Shown one piece after another: positions 39,501 through 64,000 of a stretch of DNA of 64,000 bases (the stretch's first letter is position 1; every line of letters begins with the position of its first letter). The stretch comes from Synchiropus splendidus. Taxonomy: Eukaryota > Chordata > Actinopteri > Syngnathiformes > Callionymidae. The stretch spans positions 17,572,501 through 17,636,500 of the forward strand of contig NC_071342.1 of the NCBI RefSeq assembly GCF_027744825.2, in the 5' to 3' direction. The translations under genes were made by a program, and so were the position numbers. The notes beneath the pieces were generated by a model. That model ran no database searches, was not told where the DNA came from, and saw nothing but the letters and a program-made list of their open reading frames with translations.

Positions 39501-40475
39501 TGACATTATTTTAAAGTATGAAGGAGGAACAAAGAGGAAAGGCAGACATGGTTCATAACAAAATATAAATGCTATGGTGAAACTAGAAAGACAGAGTTAG
39601 AAATAAAGTAATAATAAATCACGGTCAGAAATTCATCTTGTTTCCAGACATTTAACAAATTACTTCCAGATGTTTTATAAATTCAGAAAATGGTTTAAAT
39701 CTTTTCTTTTACTGCATCTTGATGTGAATCAGTTCGAAGTGTCTGAGCTGATATAGACGGGACAGATAGCTTGGGAGCAAAACCATACACAAAACAGCTT
39801 TTTGTCTCACTTGCTGGTTTGTCTCGCAACAGTGGGCACTGCGAGAAGCTTTGGTCAACGTGGTTTGGGGTTCACAATTTAAAATGAAAGTTGACTCAAC
39901 ACATTTTAAATCACCCAAGTACTGCTAACACACAACAGCTTTTGGCGTTAGCCTCCGCTATGCTTCACGGCTGTCTTAAACGGTGTCGTAAACATCAGAT
40001 TTATCTGTACAATAGGTTCCGTCTGCCAAGCTATTTGTGATTAAAAGGTGTTTCTATGGGCCTGAGTGAGAGATAAGAGGTTGTCGAGCCCCTAGGTCAA
40101 GGGGCGATGCGGCGCCTTTAGCTTATAGGCTAATGCTAACAGGCTAGCGTAGTGGAGACAATCAAATAGGAGCTCGAAACGAATTACTGCAACAAAAAGC
40201 GTCCGTCAGAAACAAGGCCATCGATACGCGGTGGTGTAGCTGCGAACCGAGGTACTTTTTACCTGTAATTCGGCCCGCTCCACCTCCCATTGTGCTCTTT
40301 CTACTTCGAAGCGGGCCCATTCGTGCTGCAGGAAGTGCAAGATCCCCGGGATACTGTACTGCGCCCTGGCCGCCTCCCCGGCGTCGCCATCCGGCAGCGG
40401 TCCTTTCCCAGCGCCCGGTAAAACAGAGTTGTTATTATTGTTGAAAAACACTCCGGGCCCCGCCTGTTCGTCCAT
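19466..40475 (-). CDS. strn: Striatin (STRIPAK scaffold, WD40 and coiled coil), 17 exons
   Basis: Striatin is the regulatory B'''-type subunit of PP2A and the scaffold of the STRIPAK complex at membranes and in neurons. Coding exons, 5' to 3': 40263-40475, 30186-30289, 29186-29259, 26864-26942, 25651-25821, 24835-24970, 24595-24757, 23926-24036, 22135-22278, 21897-22033, 21355-21530, 21154-21201, 20950-21071, 20712-20879, 20494-20634, 19714-19902, 19466-19635. Phases chain to 781 aa (human 780). The start [11 protein letters not shown] is the canonical one. Order: caveolin-binding FLQHEWARF (48-56), coiled coil (about 57-105), acidic middle with [16 protein letters not shown], then WD40 repeats (445-781) ending ADALAKVFV. 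The words [13 protein letters not shown] and [19 protein letters not shown] fit striatin rather than striatin-3 or -4, as does the position between vit and heatr5b. Exon 6 uses donor GTACGT. Confidence 0.97.
22279..23925. other. strn intron 8
   Basis: About 1.6 kb without an exon. It holds a segment at 23221-23277 that is similar to one in strn intron 10 (see findings). No other structure was recognised. Confidence 0.5.
26943..29185. other. strn intron 3
   Basis: About 2.2 kb of AT-rich intron between the exons that encode the end of the coiled-coil region. I found no open frame with coding character, RNA gene or clear mobile element. Confidence 0.5.
30290..40262. other. strn first intron, 10 kb
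   Basis: This is the largest intron in the window and separates the first coding exon, which ends exactly after codon 71, from the rest. It is AT-rich throughout. I saw no exon, RNA gene or transposon with recognisable ends. Long first introns often carry enhancers, and conserved non-coding blocks here would need cross-species alignment to detect. Confidence 0.5.
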
Positions 40476-40650
40476 GGCCGGGCTCGGTGAAAAGTACTGT
40501 CCGTTGTATCGCTGGTTTTAGGCGGTCAATTCAAGCGGCTGTGTGAAAATCTACCGACGGCGTTCCGTCCCCTCGAGTCCGGGGAATGAACTCACTTCTG
40601 ACAGCTAGCTGTCACTGGATGACGTCAGTGAGTCAAGCCCCGCCCACAGC
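40476..40650 (-). promoter_or_regulatory. strn: strn promoter with CRE, AP-1-type site and GC box
   Basis: Within 170 bases upstream of the strn ATG lie a full palindromic cAMP-response element TGACGTCA (40620-40627), an AP-1-type TGAGTCA (40629-40635) and a GC box CCCCGCCC (40638-40645), side by side. The flanking sequence is CpG-rich and has no TATA box, typical of a broadly expressed gene. The sites are exact consensus matches; their use is inferred. Confidence 0.6.
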
Positions 40651-41230
40651 GTACACCCACGATCACCGTGCGTGCTGAAACTCGACCCACTTTGGTATTT
40701 GATCACAATTTAAACAAAAAACCCGTTGCAGTCAATAAAACTTTAATCCATTTGAGACAATTGAAGAAAAAAAAGATTTTAGAAAGCCATTTCAACAAGA
40801 CAACTGAAAATCAGACGCAGCATTATTTCTCATGATATGCTATCTGTATATACACATGATATTTTTGGAAGCATAAAAACTCTGAAAGGAGAAAAACTAA
40901 AAATGAAAATTATGCATTTTTTGACCAGCACCTCATATGTCAGTGCCAAGTTGTGGGAATGCTAACGGAATTAAATCAAGACCTAAAGAAAACACTGAAC
41001 CAAAAAGAAAGAAAGAAAAAAAAAAGACAAAAAAACAACTTGAGTTGAAGTGCATTAAAAATCCTTAGGGTTACATTGATGGCAAATAAAGGAATATAGT
41101 TATGTTTTAAGTGAACATTCAAGATCTTTTTCAACATTCAAATTCTAAATGTTTTACATAATTGATAAATGCATTTGAGAAAATGCAGATGATGTAAACA
41201 AGACTTGAGATGCCAAAAATAATAAGATTT
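40651..41230 (-). other. heatr5b: heatr5b 3' untranslated region and short gap to strn
   Basis: Downstream of the heatr5b stop codon the minus strand is A/T-rich, and an ATTAAA polyadenylation variant lies at 40747-40742. If used, the heatr5b transcript ends only about 100 bases before the strn promoter elements. No canonical AATAAA was seen on the minus strand in this interval. Confidence 0.45.
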
Positions 41231-55990
<14,760 letters not shown>

Positions 55991-56389
55991 CCACTGTCCG
56001 ATGGGAAACTGGGCGAGTTCCTTTATTTTTACTTTAGTTTAACGTTTTGCATATTTTGATGGCCCACACCATTATTCCGCTGCAACGAGTAAAACCGTAA
56101 AAGGTGCAATAGTTTGCGAGACTTGTAATCCATATATAAGTCTATATAATTATATAATTATATAAATATTCGATATATAATAGAATGGCGCATTAACCAC
56201 GATTTTTAATCATCGTTTAAAAGAAAAGGCATTTCGGCTATTCGATTTCAACAAGGAAAAAGGGGGCTAGTTGTTTTGGTTGCCATGGCTGTAATGAATT
56301 CAGAACCATTTTTTCAAGTCGTGTTTTTCACCGGAAGCCGAAAGCAGACGAACCAATTCTTTCTCCGGAATCAAAACACCGTCACGTTC

Positions 56390-59518
<3,129 letters not shown>

Positions 59519-60680
59519 TCACAACTGTTCTATGATCGGGCTGTTTTAGTATATACTTTTTTTTATTAGCTTAGCAAAAGTTCTCTGGTCTCTGATGTCA
59601 ACAAACAATTCTTTGTTATAATAAAATGCTTTGAGTTATGGGCTCTTCATTTGTTCTTTTAGTGAAATAGATATTAATCCATTTTGTCATGTTTCTTCTC
59701 CATTGTGGGAAGGAACATTTTAATTAAATATTGTGTGATGGCTTCACACATTTTGTGACACTGTTAGACGATGGCGGCTGTGGTGACCGTTGTAATGGTG
59801 TACAATGGTATCTAAAAAATGACATTGAGGAGAAGAAAATGCACGACAGAACAAAAGTGCACATCAAATCCTTTCAGTTGAGTTAGTGAAGTTGCTGTAT
59901 AGTTATATATGTACAGTACATTGACAACATGTATAGAAGGTTTGGGTAATCTTAACATATATGAAGTAAACAGACTCTCCTCTGGTTTAATAGTGGAGTC
60001 AAATTACACCTTTGACAGTGCTGGACATTTAAGAATTTAAAGCAACGTCGCTGTTCCAGTCTGTGGAATCAGATTTGTGTCGACAGAAGTGAAACAAAAC
60101 AACTGCTTCATTTCTGCAAACAGTCAGATTTTGAATAAAGTTATCGGAAAAGTTTGCGTTTTTCGTATTTTTTAATGGTTCACAGTTTTTTTCCCTCACT
60201 GCTCTGACTTTTGCTCTCAATGTCACTTTCTTCATTTGTTTGTTTGTAAATCAAAAAACACCTAATATGCATAAATGTTTGACAAATAACATCGTAAATC
60301 CTGTCCAGTCTTTTTTATTCTGTTGAAATATGTGTTTCTACCTAAAAAAAAAACTGTTTAGCATTCGCACAACAGAATTAAGACATTAGGTGCGGGGTCA
60401 TCTTTGTAGGACCGTCGAAGAACGCACTGACCAATCGTGTGATTCTTGGGGAAAAGAGGGAAAAGGGGAAAAAACCGCAGAGGACGCACAGAGTTCACCT
60501 GGAAGAGTCAGGGTCTCGACTTGCTGTACGTCCCAATGGCAGTTGTTGGAGAGAAATACAGTGCGTGTCATGTGGCTTGAGAGTGCTGTTTTGTCGTTTC
60601 AGTGTTTTGGCGTGACCGATACAGCAGCGTCAAGTCAAATATCTGCTTGCCAAGTGCGACAGCACGGAAGTTGAGAGTCG
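59519..60680. other. gpatch11 3' end and upstream region of eif2ak2
   Basis: The first part is the gpatch11 3' untranslated region, up to the AATAAA at 59620-59625. The rest is AT-rich intergenic DNA becoming more GC-rich after about 60390. Open frames there have no family features. No separate gene is supported. Confidence 0.5.
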
Positions 60681-60689
60681 GGATTCAGC

Positions 60690-60721
60690 GGAAAACGAAA
60701 GTCATCGCTGAAAACGAAACT
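60690..60721 (+). promoter_or_regulatory. eif2ak2: Paired interferon-stimulated response elements of eif2ak2
   Basis: Two elements fit the IRF/STAT consensus GAAANNGAAA: GAAAACGAAAG at 60691-60701 and GAAAACGAAACT at 60710-60721, the second a perfect full ISRE. They are 19 bases apart, about two helical turns, and 86-116 bases upstream of the ATG, a typical proximal promoter position. The kinase gene PKR is interferon-induced through an ISRE in mammals, so the match is functionally coherent. Both were read directly from the sequence; activity is inferred. Confidence 0.8.
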
Positions 60722-60806
60722 AAAGCTTGGAGGGTGACTCAGGTTTTTCAATAGTGGGAGTCCCAGTCGACTCGCCATATTCACTCTTGACTTCACCAAC
60801 AGCAGG

Positions 60807-61940
60807 ATGGACTCGAACAACTACGTCGCCCAACTGAACCTGTACATGCAGAGTGAACGTGCCGTGGTCACCTATGAGGACGTGGACGCGAAGGGACCAG
60901 ATCACATCAAGACGTGAGTTGCCTCGAGTGTATGGCTGTGTCACGACGTGGGATTCACAGATCACAAGGGTGAAAGCAACGGGCGTCATCAGCCCCCTCT
61001 CAACGGACAGATAGTGGCTGTAACAGGGAACGTTATTACTTAATTATTAACTCATCTGACATGTACGTATTACAGGCGTACTTCAATTACAGTTTGCTTT
61101 TGACGTGTTTCACCATCTACTCATGTGTTCGTTCCTCGGTATGTTCTATTAACTGTGTACAAAAACCTACAGTATGTAATAAGCTTCTCGTAGTTGGTGT
61201 GATTTTAATTTGAAGTCCGTTTTACCGGAACAGGAAGTGAACACGAGAGAACAGCTGGAAAAGAATAAAAACACATTCTTATTAGTGCTGTCAGTCGATA
61301 AAAAAATGGAATTAATGACAGGATTTTGTTATGAATTAATCGTATTTTTATGTCATATCTGCTAAAGTCTCCTGATAGAGAATTTGAGTTCTAGGATATA
61401 AAAAAAAATGTAGTCAATTGAATACAGTAAGAAGAGGAGATTTGAAATCATTTTTTTATTTATTGGTGAACTGTGCTTCATAAATGAAATCCAAAAGTAA
61501 AGGTCAAGCACATCCACAAACCAGTTAGGCCAGGTGCATTATTCAGAAATGTAAAACAAATACAGCAATACTGTGAAAAAAATGAAATAAAGCTCTGTCT
61601 TCAAAAATGTAAAACAAACAGTAATACAGTTAAATAAATAAAATAAGGCTGTTTTCAAAAATGTAAAACAAATACAGCGATTCAGTTCAATAAATAAAAT
61701 TCTGAAATAAAATAAGGCTGTCTCAAATAGGTACTAAAGCTCAATATAGCAATTCAAAAATGAATAATAGAAATATAACACGCCTCTAAATGAGGCAAAA
61801 TGAAGAACCGTTGACACTCAGAATTAATTGCGTTAATTTGTTATTTAAAGTGTTAAATTGCGGCGTAATTAATTAATTGAATTAACGCGTTAAAATTACA
61901 GCACTAATTCTCATTATTATCATTATTACAGAGCGCTGGA

Positions 61941-62011
<71 letters not shown>

Positions 62012-64000
62012 CAGTCCTGAAGAAGACTGCTATCCTCAATAGTTCAGCTCAGATATCGCTTGGTTTCCTTTCATGGCGGGTTACATGGGATTTGCTGATT
62101 GCTTAATTCATTTTAAGTTTTTCCACGATGAGTGTGACGCTTGTGTGAGTCAACAGGAATCTGCGTTGACTCTTGTTATTAAGTAAGGTGCGTCCCTATG
62201 TTCCTGAGTTCCTCATACCAAGCTCATCACTCTATTATTATTTGGTGAATTACGGAGAGTTAATTTAGAGAGTATTTGAAATGAATTCAAAGTATATCTC
62301 TGAAATGTATATTTCAGCTATGTCCATTTTCAATTGTGTTTGCCAGTGCTGTCATGTCTTATGCAGTACTTTCCTGTAAAGATCCATTTGAGTTCAAGCA
62401 ACCCCATCTATTCTCACACTTTTAATTCGGTGATGTCTTCAACAGCTTTGTCATGAGAGTGACTGTAAACGGAGTTCCATGCCCTGATGGTGTGGGAAAG
62501 AACAAGAAAGAAGCCAAACAAAACGCAGCTAAAAATGCCCTGGAGATGTTGCGGCAGGAGTCTGAGGATTCGGTGAGATTCCTGACTGTAACTGAAGTTG
62601 TCTGTGATCTAATCTGCTCTTCATGTTTACGTTTCTGTAGAGAACGAACGTGTCAGAGGCATCAGTTACTTCTGTCGATCACACCCCTACCAAGGACTAC
62701 GTATCCTTGCTCAATGTGTATGGACAGGACCGCAGGCTGTCTGTGAATCCCATTCAGTCAACACGCCCGGACCCAAATGTCCCGGCGCCGTGAGTGTGCA
62801 TGAGTAAAAACATGATAGTAGATGTCTCACTGACATAATGTGTGCCATGTTAGATTTTGCTGCAGGTATAAAGTCGGAGACACGGAGTACCTGGAAGCCA
62901 GAGGGATGACTAAAAAGGAGGCAAAACAAGCGGCAGCCAAAATAGCTTTCGACATGCTCAGTTCGCCCAACAGAACAATGGTAAGTCTAGTTATAGGAAT
63001 CTCATGGCGGGCCACACACAGAGACCCGGCCAAGGTTGGTCATTTGAGCCGGATCTCTGAGCCTCAGAATGAAGTCATGTTTTTGTGTTCTTGACCGGCA
63101 GTTTCCACAGGTCCTTCGGTGCAGTGGCGCTTAAGACCGTCCGCCGAGTGACACCGCCACATACACACTAGAACTAACAGCAACTAAAATAGCTGCTATT
63201 TGAAGTGAACTATTGGAGTTGGCTGATGTTTAAGAGCTGATTTCTCGGTCGTGTTTGGTCCTAAATGGGCACATGCACTGAGCCAGTTGGGGCGGCGGAG
63301 TTACGCACAGGAGAGAGAATCGTAGCAGCGCAGGTTTCAGACTAGAATACACAGAGACTACTCACTAGTCAGGTGAGGAAATTAACTGTGCTGTCAGTGA
63401 AAGAATATCTATAATATATATGTATATAATTCAAAAACAATTGAATGCTTTTATTTTTTAAATAAAAAAACATATAAAATCTCACACATGTTCCATTCCT
63501 CAGTGTGAATAACACAAATATTTTAAATGTTTTAACACTATTATAAACGATGACAGGCACAGCCGACGACGGGTCGCTCACAGGGGTCCGGGTGACCGCT
63601 CAGAGAGTTTGTGGGTTTGCTCAGACACATGAAAAATCAGAGGGATCCATGTTTCTTTCTGTGTTTGGGACTGCGTGGTGCAACCCAGGAGCACCTCTCC
63701 AAAGTGACTCACCGAGCAAACGTGTTATTTTCCATTGTACAGTATAACGTAATTGTCTCAGCTAAACTCCTACTAAACCTTTGCTTTCAAGTCCTGCGAG
63801 GCAGCAGGTCGAGCAAGTCCACAGTCTGTGGGAGATGTGTCTGAGATCCAGTGAGTACCAAATGAGCACCTGTAACTGTTTACACTCCAGGTTCTAATGC
63901 GTGGTGTGTGTCGCACTAGGGGCCGTTTGATGAATCTGAGCATAGCGTCTGAGGATGAGAGCTTTGTCGGCACGAATTACATTGGAAAGCTCAATGAGTA
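60807..64000 (+). CDS. eif2ak2: Interferon-induced dsRNA-activated kinase PKR, N-terminal part (cut by window end)
   Basis: PKR senses double-stranded RNA in the cytoplasm and phosphorylates eIF2-alpha to stop translation. Visible exons: 60807-60913, 62446-62572, 62641-62789, 62866-62980, 63792-63850 and 63920-64000 (continuing). They give 212 codons in one frame. dsRNA-binding motif 1 (residues about 5-75) runs from YVAQLNLYMQ to the KKEAKQNAAKNALEML helix. Motif 2 (about 95-163) runs from YVSLLNVYGQ to KKEAKQAAAKIAFDML. The last exon begins a third motif with NYIGKLNE. The KKEAK-AAK helix is the RNA-contacting element of this fold. The kinase domain lies beyond the window. The start has M-D-S-N-N-Y and is the first ATG after the ISRE pair. 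No Z-DNA-binding domain is seen, so it is not the fish PKZ gene. Position beside gpatch11 supports the name. Confidence 0.9.
61282..61907. mobile_element. Non-autonomous hAT-like element in eif2ak2 intron 1
   Basis: Ends TTAGTGCTGT and ACAGCACTAA are exact inverse complements; sub-terminal sequence is full of ATTAAT/GCGTTAA words, as in common fish hAT elements. Flanks TTCTTA and TTCTCA may be a decayed target duplication. Internally three copies of a motif with AAAAATGTAAAACAAA occur at about 61546, 61604 and 61657, spaced 50-60 bases. Confidence 0.75.
61941..62011. repeat. ATT trinucleotide microsatellite
   Basis: About 23 uninterrupted ATT units. It lies 34 bases after the right end of the hAT-like element. 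Length this great and purity suggest it is polymorphic. Confidence 0.95.
62981..63791. other. eif2ak2 intron 4
   Basis: An 811-base intron between dsRNA-binding motif 2 and the spacer before motif 3. No exon with proper splice sites or mobile element was recognised. Confidence 0.5.

Larger units (their letters stand above)
60914..62445. other. eif2ak2 intron 1
   Basis: About 1.5 kb between the two halves of dsRNA-binding motif 1. It holds a hAT-like element (61282-61907) and a long ATT microsatellite (61941-62011). The rest is AT-rich without other features. Confidence 0.6.

Noticed and set aside
19466..40475. Naming the striatin gene strn3 or strn4
   Set aside because: Some WD40 words are shared among all three paralogues, but the middle region and the position between vit and heatr5b fit striatin. 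The striatin-3 gene is expected beside cochlin instead.
60807..64000. Fish PKZ or an ADAR gene instead of PKR
   Set aside because: There is no Z-alpha domain before the dsRNA-binding motifs, and the ISRE promoter plus gpatch11 neighbour fit eif2ak2. The kinase domain is out of view, so a small doubt remains.

Overview
The window is nuclear DNA of a teleost fish, most likely a spiny-rayed one. Introns are mostly compact (several are 59-70 bases) and the mobile-element remnants are of kinds common in fish: Tc1/mariner, hAT, PIF/Harbinger-like, RTE-type LINE and tRNA-SINE pieces. I cannot name the species. Five protein-coding genes were rebuilt exon by exon from reading frame, splice sites and recalled vertebrate orthologues, and they follow the vertebrate block VIT-STRN-HEATR5B-GPATCH11-EIF2AK2 (human 2p22).

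Layout. vit (+, coding 1091-16732, 20 exons, 782 aa) encodes vitrin, a secreted matrix protein: signal peptide, LCCL domain, long Thr/Pro-rich linker cut into small phase 1-1 exons, and two von Willebrand A domains. strn (-, 40475-19466, 17 exons, 781 aa) encodes striatin, the WD40/coiled-coil scaffold of the STRIPAK phosphatase-kinase complex; it converges tail-to-tail on vit and has a 10-kb first intron. heatr5b (-, 54804-41231, 35 exons, 2043 aa) encodes a large HEAT-repeat trafficking protein and lies directly upstream of strn, in tandem. gpatch11 (+, 56390-59518, 8 exons, 260 aa) encodes a G-patch protein and is head-to-head with heatr5b over a probable shared promoter. eif2ak2 (+, from 60807, cut by the window end) encodes the double-stranded-RNA-activated kinase PKR: two complete dsRNA-binding motifs and the start of a third are visible, and two interferon-response-type elements lie about 100 bases before the start codon.

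The genes do not form a pathway; they are a conserved neighbourhood. For all four complete genes the exon phases chain without a frameshift and the protein length is close to the human one, vit being longer through its linker. I found no tRNA, rRNA, CRISPR array, virus-derived gene or obviously new multi-gene system. The most unusual items are two consecutive GC-AG introns in heatr5b, a perfect 34-base copy of a gpatch11 exon/intron junction 3 kb away, the paired interferon elements of eif2ak2, and the string of in-frame mini-exons in vit.
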